A DNA stretch of 64,000 nt from Methylomonas sp. LW13 (lineage in GTDB: Bacteria > Pseudomonadota > Gammaproteobacteria > Methylococcales > Methylomonadaceae): positions 5,084,001 through 5,148,000 of the forward strand of contig NZ_CP033381.1 of assembly GCF_016865255.1 (NCBI RefSeq), written 5' to 3'. The first letter of the stretch is position 1. Each line of letters starts with the position of its first letter. Below, in pieces: positions 46,538 to 55,203 of this stretch. The notes under the pieces were generated by a model. That model searched no databases. It saw only the letters and a list, made by a program, of their open reading frames with translations, and was not told the DNA's origin. The translations under genes and the position numbers were made by a program.

Positions 46538-47251
46538 TTATTTCTTAAATTCGATCACTTTGCTGGAGGGATTTAAATTGATTTCGTCGATGACGCAGTG
46601 CGGGCCGGCTTGCAGGATATAAGACACCGCGTCGGCAATATCCTCCGCCAGCAAGGCTTGGCCGGACTGTTTGCCGGGCGCGAACGACAATGCATCAAAA
46701 AACGCGGTGTCGACCATGCCCGGATTGACCAAAGACACCCGCACCGAGCTTTTACCGCATTCGTCGCGCAAGGCCTGGCTAAAGCCGCGTAAGGCAAATT
46801 TGCTGGCGCAATAGAGGCTTCCGTTGCGGCTGCCTTTTAACGCGGCTTCCGAACCGATATACACCAAGTTGGCGTGTGCTTTTTGCTTCAATTTCGGTAA
46901 CAACGCCCGCGTCAGATAGGCTTGGGCGGTAAAGTTGACGGTCATCAGCGTCTCGATTTGCGCGTAGGAAAACTGCTCCAATCCGCCGAATTGGCCGTAA
47001 CCGGCGGCAAATACCACCGCATCCAAGGCCGGGAAATCGCTTTGCAGCTGCTTGGCAAACGGCGGCAGGTCGGCCAATTGCGCTAAATCCAGCTCGCGGC
47101 CGATAAACTGGGGGTGATGTTTGGAAAACTTCCGGCAGTCGCGCGATGTGCCAATCACTTGATGACCTTGCGCCAGCAATTGCCGGGCAATCGCCCGACC
47201 GATGCCGGAACTGGCGCCGGTCACCAATACCGTGCGCTTTACAGTGTGCAT
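46538..47251 (-). CDS. SDR family NAD(P)-dependent oxidoreductase
   Basis: 237 residues. Cofactor motif TVLVTGASSGIGRAIARQL, the NNAG-equivalent FAAGYGQFG, and the active-site S..YCASKFALRGFSQAL (Tyr-x3-Lys). Substrate unknown. The ATG at 47251 overlaps the end of the radical SAM gene by 13 bases; the open frame to 47299 adds a non-conserved extension. It starts within the photolyase-like gene, so the two are translationally linked. Confidence 0.87.
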   Translation of the reverse strand: MHTVKRTVLVTGASSGIGRAIARQLLAQGHQVIGTSRDCRKFSKHHPQFIGRELDLAQLADLPPFAKQLQSDFPALDAVVFAAGYGQFGGLEQFSYAQIETLMTVNFTAQAYLTRALLPKLKQKAHANLVYIGSEAALKGSRNGSLYCASKFALRGFSQALRDECGKSSVRVSLVNPGMVDTAFFDALSFAPGKQSGQALLAEDIADAVSYILQAGPHCVIDEINLNPSSKVIEFKK

Positions 47252-48231
47252 GGAAAATAGGCGCTGTGCGGGATATATTCCAGCAGCATTTGCGCGCAAT
47301 CGGCCATCATCGCCTGTTCCAGATCGGCGCGGTAAGACACCATGCCGGACGCGGTTTGCAGCGGGCTGGCGAACAATCTTTCATCCGGATATAGCTTATG
47401 CATTTTTTTGAAATATTGCTCCGGCAAACGAAACACCCCCAAGCTGACCGAATGCAAGGCTTGCGCGTCGATCACCGCGAATACCTGTTCGAACAAGGCC
47501 CGGTATTGCTGCCGATAATCGTGCTGATAAATCAACGGGTCGAAACGCAAACCGATTTGCCAGCCCTGTTGCTGCAACTTGGCAGCGGCTTCGATGCGCT
47601 TGGCTACGTTTGGCGCCTTGGCTTCCACTTTATCGGCCACCGCATCCGGCGACAGGCTGAAAGCCACCACGCAGCGCGGCACCACCTCACGGTTTAATAG
47701 GCTTCTGATCTGTGTGCTCTTGGTACGCAATTCCAGCCAGGCATTGGGCAGTTCGGCAAACACCGGCAGAAATTGTTCGGCAAAGTCGGTGACCGGTTCA
47801 AAAGCCAAGCTGTCGCAATCGTAACCCGAGAAAAAATACACATCCTGATCGGGCGTTTGCAGACAGGTCTGGCGAATCTGCTCCTGAAAGTCCTCGTAAT
47901 TCACAAACAGCACATAGTTGGCCGACTGGTACATGCCCTGCAAAAAGCAATAGCGGCAGTCGTACAAGCAATTCAGCATGTGCGAAAAATAATAATTGCG
48001 CTGGCCGCCGATACCGTAACCGGCCGGCGCGGGCAACACGAACTTTTGGTACTTTTCCGCCAGAATCAGGGCCGGATGTTGCTTTTGTAAGCGAAAGTTT
48101 TGCGCCTTGGGATTGAACACCTCGCCGCATCGCTCGCAAACCACTGTCCGTGCTTGCGGAAAACGCCGCCGAATCGTCGCTACGCGCGGGTGCTGCTCGA
48201 TAGCGGATTCGATGTATAGCGTGTCTATCAT
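47239..48231 (-). CDS. Spore photoproduct lyase-like radical SAM protein
   Basis: 330 residues. The radical SAM cluster is C88-x3-C92-x2-C95 in NCLYDCRYCFLQGM. An N-terminal Cys pair (VVCERCGEVFNPKA) is a further metal candidate. The family is annotated as SPL; Bacillus SplB splits the UV spore photoproduct of thymines. Non-spore-forming bacteria carry close relatives of unknown function, and whether this one repairs UV damage is inference. The ATG at 48231 is chosen; the open frame to 48408 adds 59 non-conserved residues. It overlaps the SDR gene. Confidence 0.82.
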   Translation of the reverse strand: MIDTLYIESAIEQHPRVATIRRRFPQARTVVCERCGEVFNPKAQNFRLQKQHPALILAEKYQKFVLPAPAGYGIGGQRNYYFSHMLNCLYDCRYCFLQGMYQSANYVLFVNYEDFQEQIRQTCLQTPDQDVYFFSGYDCDSLAFEPVTDFAEQFLPVFAELPNAWLELRTKSTQIRSLLNREVVPRCVVAFSLSPDAVADKVEAKAPNVAKRIEAAAKLQQQGWQIGLRFDPLIYQHDYRQQYRALFEQVFAVIDAQALHSVSLGVFRLPEQYFKKMHKLYPDERLFASPLQTASGMVSYRADLEQAMMADCAQMLLEYIPHSAYFPCTL

Positions 48232-48622
48232 GATGGCTGAATGCGGCAAAAGGCGGGAGAGCATTATAAATGATTGCCAGCGACGGGGCGCCAGCTTGCG
48301 CCCGATAAATCTGCAAATCCGCGCGTTGCGGCCACTTGTCGCAACTACCCGGCGCAAATGGTCCGTTGCCGGCACGCTAAATCCGTTATGATGGCTCCTG
48401 AAAAGCAATAACGTTTTTCAATTGGACCCAGTAGGAAAAAAGATACTTCCCATCAGCATGGATTTGCTTCAAGCCTTTTGCCGGCTATATGGCAAAAGGT
48501 GCTGTACCGGTGCTACTTCACGACGAACTTAGACCTATAAGTTGCCGGTGCAAAAAATCTATTCTGTGATGACGTGTTTTTTAGGGCATTGGACCTATTA
48601 ACCATCACACAAAATCTACTTA
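48232..48622. other. Intergenic region with long structured leader of the small exported protein gene
   Basis: About 390 bp between divergent genes. A 9-bp hairpin, CCTTTTGCC (48474-48482) with GGCAAAAGG (48491-48499), lies about 125 bp before the next ATG and has no T-run after it. The stretches ATTGGACCCA (about 48420) and ATTGGACCTA (about 48590) repeat each other. A regulatory leader or small RNA is possible; no riboswitch class was recognised. Confidence 0.4.
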
Positions 48623-48979
48623 ATGAAATCATTTACAAAAGCAGTTTTAACGCTGTCATTGGCAGCATCTTTGAGTCTGGTCAACGTTTGCGCCTTTGCT
48701 GCTGAAGAAGCGCCAGTTGCAGCAGCACAATCAGGCGCCGCAGGCATCATCGCTCACATCGAAAAAGCGCTGGTTGAAGTGAGCAAAAGCGATTTCTCCG
48801 CTGCGCAGATTCATCTGAAAGCCGCCAGAACCAGTTCCGAAGCGATTGCCGGCAACTCCGAAGCCGCGAAAAAAGCTCACGCCTCTTTGATGCAAGGACA
48901 AATCCAGTCTAAAGCCGGTAACGTAGCTAAAGCCACTGAAGAATTGACCAAGACTATCGAACTGTATAAAGCGCTGTAA
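48623..48979 (+). CDS. Small exported alpha-helical protein
   Basis: 118 residues. Signal peptide MKSFTKAVLTLSLAASLSLV followed by NVCAFA, cleavage before AEEAP. The mature part is Ala/Lys-rich and helical, with a TPR-like pattern (FSAAQIHLKAARTSSEAIAG, then AKATEELTKTIELYKAL). No cysteine in the mature part. Function unknown; the composition resembles abundant small periplasmic proteins. Alone, with a long leader. Confidence 0.72.
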   Translation: MKSFTKAVLTLSLAASLSLVNVCAFAAEEAPVAAAQSGAAGIIAHIEKALVEVSKSDFSAAQIHLKAARTSSEAIAGNSEAAKKAHASLMQGQIQSKAGNVAKATEELTKTIELYKAL

Positions 48980-49040
48980 GGCTTGAACAGGGCTGGGCTG
49001 TAATGTCGGTCCAGCCTAATTCAGGGGCAAACCATAGCCC

Positions 49041-49940
49041 CTACATCCCAAAATAGGCATAGCCGCTCACAGCTATAACGCCGATTCCGACAATCTTGAT
49101 CTTATCCACCAGCGCTTGCTGGCTCCAAAAATAAAGACAACTGGCTTTTTTGCGGCACCAGAAGGCTATCAGGCTATTGCCGGCCCGCCGACAATTCCGG
49201 GGAATAACGCGCCAAAGGAAGTACAGGCCAACCAGGCCTAGCGTACACAGAATGTAAAAAACGATGACTTGGGTAGTATGCGTATCGGTATGGAATGCGT
49301 GTTCTATGACATGATCCAGATTATATTCGGCATACTCGAACATCAAGTGTGCCACATGCAAAACCACTTCGAGAACATGATGGATCAAGCCCATCAGCAG
49401 CCCGAATGCGGCATCCGGCATGGCCAGAATTAATAAGGCCAGGCTTAACAGCAGGCCGTTCACGGCCCGCTGTTGTGTTTTGGTTTTGTCGATATGCTTG
49501 TTTAACAGCGCCGTGTCTTCAGGCGTCAAATTGACGAATTGGGCGCCGATTAAATACGGATAACGGTCGCTTTCGTAAGGGTTGCTGGGCTTGCAATACA
49601 CTACCTTACAGCAGGTCATGATTGCGGTCATGCTGGATAACAGCAATATTCGCAGCATTAGATAATCGCCGGTTTGCAGCGGCTCTTGCGCAGTAAAGGC
49701 GATACCGCTGGCGCTGATATTGACGTTGAGCGTGTCGTTTTCCTGGCTTTGCGAATCGGGTAGCGCTTGAGGCGAGACGGTATCGGGCGGATTGCTGTTG
49801 CCGAGTAAATCATGGAAATTTTCCGGCGCTTGCATTTGTCCATCGTGATCAAGCTTGCGATAGAACAGATTGGCTTGCTCATGGATGCGAAAAGCCACTC
49901 TGCGATTCAATTTCTTGCCGTTTACCTTAGCCATATTCAT
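49041..49940 (-). CDS. PilZ-domain membrane protein
   Basis: About 299 residues. The N-terminal PilZ domain has the c-di-GMP signature RRVAFRI (R-x3-R variant) and, at about 75, NVNISASGIAF (the N/D-x-S-x2-G part). At least three hydrophobic helices follow (about 160-185, 225-245, 280-297). The region between helices is His-rich. It probably couples c-di-GMP to a membrane function. ATG 49940 or 49934; an in-frame TTG precedes. Confidence 0.8.
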   Translation of the reverse strand: MNMAKVNGKKLNRRVAFRIHEQANLFYRKLDHDGQMQAPENFHDLLGNSNPPDTVSPQALPDSQSQENDTLNVNISASGIAFTAQEPLQTGDYLMLRILLLSSMTAIMTCCKVVYCKPSNPYESDRYPYLIGAQFVNLTPEDTALLNKHIDKTKTQQRAVNGLLLSLALLILAMPDAAFGLLMGLIHHVLEVVLHVAHLMFEYAEYNLDHVIEHAFHTDTHTTQVIVFYILCTLGLVGLYFLWRVIPRNCRRAGNSLIAFWCRKKASCLYFWSQQALVDKIKIVGIGVIAVSGYAYFGM

Positions 49941-50041
49941 CAAACCCTAAAAATCGCCTGTTACGTAGTGTCGATGATAGTCCAAGACCGTAAACTCTCA
50001 ATCTGCATAAAAAAAGCCCTGACGCAGACTGGCGCGATTGT

Positions 50042-50632
50042 TCAGGTGTCGTCTTTACTGACCCACTGTTTTACGGCGGGCGGCTGGTAATTGACATAGC
50101 GGTCCAATAACAAATTTGGATCGGACTCGACCATCAACATGTCGCGATGATGCGGTTTGACGAATTGTTCCGCCGCGACGTGGTCCAGGAAATTAATCAA
50201 GGCATCGTAATAGCCCGCCACATTTAATACGCCGCAGGGCTTTTGATGAAAACCCAGCTGCGCCCAAGTCCAAATCTCGAATAACTCTTCAAGCGTGCCG
50301 ATGCCGCCGGGTAGCGCGATAAAGCCGTCCGCCAGTTCGGCCATCAGCATTTTTCGCTCGTGCATGGATTGGGTGACGTGCAATTCGGTGAGGTTGGGAT
50401 GGGCGACCTCCTTGTGCGCCAAGGCTTTGGGTATAACGCCAATGGCTTGGCCGCCGAGCTTTAACACCTGATCCGCCACCGTGCCCATGATGCCGATGCC
50501 GGCGCCGCCATAAATCAAGCGGATGTTGCGGCTGACCAGGGCTTGGGCCAGCGCCTGCGCGGCCTCGCCATACGCATCAAGCCGGCCGGGACTGGAGCCG
50601 CAATAGATGCAAATGCTGTTTATCGTTGTCAT
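50042..50632 (-). CDS. LOG family protein (TIGR00730-type, nucleotide phosphoribohydrolase)
   Basis: 196 residues. Rossmann-type start ICIYCGSSPGRLDAYGEAAQ and the family signature ALPGGIGTLEELFEIWTWAQ (PGGxGTxxE). Plant LOG and bacterial relatives release free base from cytokinin or AMP-type nucleotides (PpnN-like). Called lysine decarboxylase in old annotation, which is wrong for this family. Stands alone. Confidence 0.9.
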   Translation of the reverse strand: MTTINSICIYCGSSPGRLDAYGEAAQALAQALVSRNIRLIYGGAGIGIMGTVADQVLKLGGQAIGVIPKALAHKEVAHPNLTELHVTQSMHERKMLMAELADGFIALPGGIGTLEELFEIWTWAQLGFHQKPCGVLNVAGYYDALINFLDHVAAEQFVKPHHRDMLMVESDPNLLLDRYVNYQPPAVKQWVSKDDT

Positions 50633-50788
50633 GTCGGATATGCCGGAGAATTAGGGTGGCTTATATTCGGTGGAAAACCATGACGCGGCAAGACGAAATT
50701 TACTGCCGCCCCATGCACGGGCAACAGCCGGCATGGTCGCTCAGCGGTGGTTACTGATAGAATTAGGCTTTTTAGTCAGACAGCCATC

Positions 50789-51733
50789 ATGCGCCTAATC
50801 AGGGGTTTAAATCATCTTGAGCCGTTACGCGACGGCTGCGTGTTGACCATAGGCAACTTCGACGGTCTGCATCTTGGGCACAAGTTGGTCATCGAAAAGC
50901 TGGCCGAGCATGGCCGGCGGTTGAATTTGCCAACGGTGGCAATGGTCTTTGAACCTCAACCGTTGGAGTATTTCCTCGGCGACCATGCGCCATCCAGACT
51001 GACCCGGTTGCGCGAAAAAACCATTCAGTTTGCTAAATTACCGGTCGACGAATTACTGGTTTTACCCTTTAACCGCAGCCTGGCCGATTGCGATGCGGAG
51101 CATTTCATTCGCGATATTTTGGTCGAGCGCTTGCGCGTCAAGCATTTGGTGGTTGGGGACGATTTTCACTTTGGCAAGGCGCGGCGCGGCAATTTTGCGC
51201 TGTTGCAGCATCGCGGCGAGGAGTATGGTTTTGCGGTAGAAGATAGCCATTCTTTCGAGCTGGCCGGTTTGCGAGTCAGCAGCACGCTGATTCGCGATGC
51301 CCTGGGCGAAGGCCAATTGGAGCAGGCCAAGCTGATGTTGGGCCGGGACTATTCGGTCTGCGGCCGGGTCGCACACGGCGACAAACGCGGCAGGGAGTTG
51401 GGCTTTCCTACGGCCAATGTCAGAATGTTTAGAAAGAATACCCCCGTCGTCGGCGTATTCGCGGTGACGATGACCGGCTTGAATGGCAACGAATACCAAG
51501 GGGTCGCCAATGTCGGCACCCGCCCCACCTTCGACGGTGGCGCTAAAGTGGTCTTGGAAACGCATTTATTCAACTTCAATCAAGACATTTATGGCCATTA
51601 CGTGGAAGTGCATTTTAAAAAGAAGCTGCGCGACGAAATCCGTTTTGCCTCGCTGAGCGAATTGAAACTGCAAATCAGCCGGGATGTCGAACAGGCTCAG
51701 CAGTTTTTCAGTGAAACATTGGATATGAAATGA
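50789..51733 (+). CDS. ribF: Bifunctional riboflavin kinase / FAD synthetase
   Basis: 314 residues. The N-terminal FAD synthetase has TIGNFDGLHLGHK (GxFDGxHxGH) and SSTLIRDAL. The C-terminal flavokinase starts at about 185 with VAHGDKRGRELGFPTANVR and ends with the FKKKLRDEIRFAS stretch. It makes FMN and FAD for enzymes such as the OYE and NDH-2 in this window. The ATG at 50789 is at the domain start; the frame is open from 50747. Its stop overlaps the DUF1289 start (ATGA). Often next to ileS-lspA, not here. Confidence 0.95.
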   Translation: MRLIRGLNHLEPLRDGCVLTIGNFDGLHLGHKLVIEKLAEHGRRLNLPTVAMVFEPQPLEYFLGDHAPSRLTRLREKTIQFAKLPVDELLVLPFNRSLADCDAEHFIRDILVERLRVKHLVVGDDFHFGKARRGNFALLQHRGEEYGFAVEDSHSFELAGLRVSSTLIRDALGEGQLEQAKLMLGRDYSVCGRVAHGDKRGRELGFPTANVRMFRKNTPVVGVFAVTMTGLNGNEYQGVANVGTRPTFDGGAKVVLETHLFNFNQDIYGHYVEVHFKKKLRDEIRFASLSELKLQISRDVEQAQQFFSETLDMK

Positions 51734-51960
51734 TTAACTCCGCAAACTTCCCGGCATCGCCTTGTGTCCGTAACTGTTGCCTGAACGACGAGGATATTTG
51801 CTTGGGCTGTTACCGCTCCCTGGATGAAATCCGCCTGTGGTCTAGCGCGGATACGCAGACTCGCGAACTGTTTTTGCAGCAGGCTGCCGAGCGGCGTAGC
51901 AAGATTTTGCAGGCCGCTCGGTTGAGGTCTGCTTATGTCGAACAGTTGCCGAAAGCTTAA
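51730..51960 (+). CDS. DUF1289 small Cys-rich protein
   Basis: 76 residues. SPCVRNCCLNDEDICLGCYR carries the four conserved Cys of DUF1289, probably a metal site, followed by SLDEIRLWSSAD. Function unknown. ATG overlaps the ribF stop by 4 bases, so it is co-translated. Convergent with the flippase gene, stops overlapping by 4. Confidence 0.88.
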   Translation: MINSANFPASPCVRNCCLNDEDICLGCYRSLDEIRLWSSADTQTRELFLQQAAERRSKILQAARLRSAYVEQLPKA

Positions 51961-53438
51961 GCGCTACGCCGCCTTTGTAATATCGGCCTGACATCCAGCC
52001 AAGCCGCAATGCCTATGTAAGTAGCCAAGCCCAGGCTACCGGCCAGCCAGACATTCACCTGATAAATATCCAACACGTAGCGATTGGCAAAATATAGCGC
52101 CAGACCCAATGCAAAATAACCGGTGATCTTGAAGAGCGGATAGCTCACCGGATAATAGTGCCGGCCCAAAGCCCAAGATAAAACCACCATAAACAAATAA
52201 CAAGCCAGCGTTGCCCACGCCGAGCCGACATAGCCCCAAACCGGTATCCAACAGATATTCAAAACAATCGTCAGGCCTGCTCCGGCCAGCGATACCCAGG
52301 CGCCCAAGCCGGTGCGGTCGCTCAGTTTGTACCAGACTGACAGATTGACATAGATCCCCAGCAGCAAATTAGCCATCAGTAATATCGGCACCACCTCCAG
52401 GCCCACTCGATACTCCTCGCCGATAAAATATTTGAACAGGTCGATGAACAGCATCACCACTAAAAAAATAAACACTCCGGCAATCACAAAATACTGCATC
52501 ACTAGTGCATAAGCGCGTTTGGCGTCGGCACGACCGGCATAGGAAAAGAAAAACGGTTCGCCGGCGTAGCGAAAGGCCTGCACGAACAAACTCATCAAAA
52601 TCGACAGCTTGTAGCAGGCGCCGTAAATGCCCAGCATCTTCAGGTTGGTGGGTAAATCGTAAGGCAGCAAGACTTTCAGAATCGCCCTATCCAGCATTTC
52701 GTTGACCATGCCGGCAAAGCCGATGATGACCATGGGCAGCGAGTAACGCAGCATGGGCCTGAGCACGCGCGGGTCGAGCTGGAAGCGCACCGCGCGAAAT
52801 TGCGGCAGTAACAGCAGCAGCTTGCAAACACTGGCGGCCAGATTGGCTAAAAATATGTAACCCACGCCCAGTTTAGGGTCGTAATAAGCGGCCAGCTCGC
52901 TATCCGGCCATAAAGTATTCAGCTTCGGCCAGACCAGCAAAAACAAAAGATTCAAGCCGATGGCGATGAATATCTCGGTCATTTTGATGCCGGCGAAACG
53001 CCAGGCCCGGTTCTCGGCGCGCAATCGGGCAAACGGCAGTGCCGACAGGGCATCCAGCGCCAGAATCCAACCGAACCACAGCAAATACTCCGGATGTCGC
53101 GGATATTGCAGCCAGTCGGCCAATGGCTGTTGCCAATAGTAGATTGCCGCGATGAAGCCGAGATTGGCGATCAGCAAAAAGCTTAAAGCGCCGCGGTAAA
53201 CCTCATCGCCGCTAAACTCCGGCCGCTGCCGAAAGCGGAAATAACCGGTCTCCAAACCTAGCACCAACAACACCGCAAAAAATCCGGCATAGGCGTAAAA
53301 CTCGGAGACCACGCCGTATTCGCCGGCGCTGAAGGTGTAGGTGTACAGCGGCACCAGCAGATAATTCAAAAAACGGCCGACGATGCTGCTGAGACCGTAG
53401 ATGGCGGTTTGGGAGACGAGTTGGCGTAGTGAGCTCAA
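51957..53438 (-). CDS. Wzx-like polysaccharide flippase
   Basis: 493 residues with about 14 hydrophobic helices, MATE/MOP fold. The start LVSQTAIYGLSSIVGRFLNY and then LLVPLYTYTFSAGEYGVVSE is typical of lipid-linked oligosaccharide flippases of exopolysaccharide or O-antigen loci. It begins with TTG; the conserved N-terminus makes this start reasonable. Isolated here: no glycosyltransferase neighbours. Confidence 0.85.
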   Translation of the reverse strand: MSSLRQLVSQTAIYGLSSIVGRFLNYLLVPLYTYTFSAGEYGVVSEFYAYAGFFAVLLVLGLETGYFRFRQRPEFSGDEVYRGALSFLLIANLGFIAAIYYWQQPLADWLQYPRHPEYLLWFGWILALDALSALPFARLRAENRAWRFAGIKMTEIFIAIGLNLLFLLVWPKLNTLWPDSELAAYYDPKLGVGYIFLANLAASVCKLLLLLPQFRAVRFQLDPRVLRPMLRYSLPMVIIGFAGMVNEMLDRAILKVLLPYDLPTNLKMLGIYGACYKLSILMSLFVQAFRYAGEPFFFSYAGRADAKRAYALVMQYFVIAGVFIFLVVMLFIDLFKYFIGEEYRVGLEVVPILLMANLLLGIYVNLSVWYKLSDRTGLGAWVSLAGAGLTIVLNICWIPVWGYVGSAWATLACYLFMVVLSWALGRHYYPVSYPLFKITGYFALGLALYFANRYVLDIYQVNVWLAGSLGLATYIGIAAWLDVRPILQRRRSA

Positions 53439-53553
53439 ATGCGCTTAAGTCCAAAGAATGATGGGACCTCCGGGTGAGGCCTAAGGTAGCCATATTGTAA
53501 GGTAGTTGCCGGCTTACCGCTCTATACGACACAGCCAGCTGCCCGGGCTACGT

Positions 53554-54126
53554 TTATTCTGCGCAGGCTAAACTTTGCTCGATCAGGACTTTCGCTGCGG
53601 CGGCGGCGGTGCGCATTGCCCCGGATTCTCGGCGTCTCTGTTCGCTAACCATGGCCCCGGAAATCAGCATTGCCAATTGTTGGGACAGTGCTTCCGGATC
53701 CCGCGCGCCGGCTTGTCGGGCTAAATCTGTCAATACTTGTTGAAAGGTGTCGGAAAACTCGGCGGCGGCCCGTTGAACAGGATTGGCGGCCTCGGCAAAT
53801 TCGGCAGCGGCATTGATAAACGGGCAGCCACGAAACTCCGGGCTGGATGATAATTCATCGAATACCGCAAACACCGCCAGCAACTTTTGCTTGGGTTCGC
53901 TGGCGCGCTGTTCCATACCGATAAGGATACGATTCAGCATGGCCTCTCTGCTTTTGCTTAGATGTGCCAATACCAGATCGTCTTTTGACGGAAAGTACTT
54001 ATACAGACTCATTTTGGTGGTGCCGGCGGCTTTTACTATTGCATCGACGCCGGTGGTCTTGATGCCTTGGCTGTAAAACAACGCAGAGGCAGTTTGCAAA
54101 ATGTGATCTTGGAGATTACGGGCCAT
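53554..54126 (-). CDS. TetR/AcrR family transcriptional regulator
   Basis: 190 residues. N-terminal helix-turn-helix in ILQTASALFYSQGIKTTGVD followed by AIVKAAGTTKMSLYKYFPSK. The ligand domain ends with a segment like NemR/AcrR relatives (ISGAMVSEQRRRESGAMRTA). It is divergent from a glutathione transferase gene with two tandem palindromes between, so it probably represses both. Confidence 0.9.
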   Translation of the reverse strand: MARNLQDHILQTASALFYSQGIKTTGVDAIVKAAGTTKMSLYKYFPSKDDLVLAHLSKSREAMLNRILIGMEQRASEPKQKLLAVFAVFDELSSSPEFRGCPFINAAAEFAEAANPVQRAAAEFSDTFQQVLTDLARQAGARDPEALSQQLAMLISGAMVSEQRRRESGAMRTAAAAAKVLIEQSLACAE

Positions 54127-54160
54127 AATTTAAGTACCTGGAAAAAACAGCTTGCAACTA

Positions 54161-54176
54161 TACAGACCGGTATGTA
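54161..54176. promoter_or_regulatory. Candidate TetR operator 1
   Basis: TACAGACCGGTATGTA, a 16-bp palindrome around ACCGGT with one mismatched pair. It lies between the divergent tetR and GST genes. Role inferred. Confidence 0.6.
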
Positions 54177-54187
54177 TTATTTCAATA

Positions 54188-54203
54188 GACTGACCGGTCT
54201 GTT
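54188..54203. promoter_or_regulatory. Candidate TetR operator 2
   Basis: GACTGACCGGTCTGTT, a second ACCGGT-centred palindrome, 27 bp from the first centre. Two half-sites on one helical face suggest cooperative binding. Role inferred. Confidence 0.6.
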
Positions 54204-54241
54204 ATAGCGCAGTCTTTAATTCAACTACTGGAGATTATTCG

Positions 54242-54892
54242 ATGATTACTTTGTACGGCGTGGCAATCAGCAACTATTACAACAAAGTCAAATTTGCGTT
54301 GATGGAAAAGGATATAGCATTCATCGAAGAGTTTACCCCACCCAGCCAGAGCGAGGATTTGTTGCAACGATCCCCGCTGGGAAAAGTCCCGTTCATCAAA
54401 ACCAGCGACGGTTATCTATCCGAATCGCAAGCGATACTGGAGTATCTGGAAGATGCATTTCCGGAACATCCGCTGTATCCGGCCGATGCTTATGAGCGCG
54501 GCAAATGCCGGGAGTTTATCCAACATCTTGAATTGAACGTCGAACTGATTGCGCGCCGCCTGTATGGGGAGTTTCTGTTCGGCAACACCGTATCGGCAGA
54601 AACCAAGGACGAAGTCAGAGCCAAGCTCGATACCGGATTAAAGGGCTTAGCCAAACTGCTGAAATTATCGCCCTATGCCCTGGGCGACCGTTTCAGTACG
54701 GCAGACATCGTAGCCTGGCCGCATCTGCAATTGGTGGGTTTTGCCACCCAAAAAATCTACGGCGAGAACTTGGTGAATACGCATATTCCGGGCATTGAAG
54801 CTTATATACAACTGATCGAAAGCCGGCCGCACGCGCAAATCGTCGGTGCCGACCGGGCAAAGGCCTTAGAAGCCTTTTTTCGGAATAAATAG
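54242..54892 (+). CDS. Glutathione S-transferase family protein
   Basis: 216 residues. Thioredoxin-like N-terminus with SPLGKVPFIKTSDGYLSESQ (the cis-Pro and Glu/Ser glutathione contacts) and a helical C-terminal domain with LGDRFSTADIVAWPHLQLVG. It probably conjugates electrophiles and is induced through the divergent TetR regulator. Ribosome site GGAG at 54231-54234 upstream. Confidence 0.9.
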   Translation: MITLYGVAISNYYNKVKFALMEKDIAFIEEFTPPSQSEDLLQRSPLGKVPFIKTSDGYLSESQAILEYLEDAFPEHPLYPADAYERGKCREFIQHLELNVELIARRLYGEFLFGNTVSAETKDEVRAKLDTGLKGLAKLLKLSPYALGDRFSTADIVAWPHLQLVGFATQKIYGENLVNTHIPGIEAYIQLIESRPHAQIVGADRAKALEAFFRNK

Positions 54893-55203
54893 GCCCCGCT
54901 CTGCTATTCCTCAGGTGATTTAGCACAAGACCCTCTTATCACTTTCTGGCATTAAGCCGTCGGCGTAATGATGCCGGCGGCCACTCCATAGTGATTTGCG
55001 TATTCCGATCAAATCAGTCAAGGCGGACCGACCGAGTGGAGTCCCTGCTGTGCTAGGGCTTCGGCGCCTGCTATTCAGGACATTTACGCATAGACCAATT
55101 CAGAACTAATTGTCTATACTTCGCTTCCTAACGGCTATCACAATTTGTTTTCGAACATTTAGCGGGAGCCAAGCTCCGCAACCTTCAATTTAGGAATTTA
55201 CTC
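54893..55203. other. Intergenic stretch, nothing recognised
   Basis: About 310 bp holding the promoter of the MoxR operon on the plus strand. No gene or RNA seen. Confidence 0.35.

Noticed and set aside
50633..50788. Possible FMN riboswitch upstream of ribF
   Set aside because: The gap is short, and none of the conserved RFN element sequences could be found.
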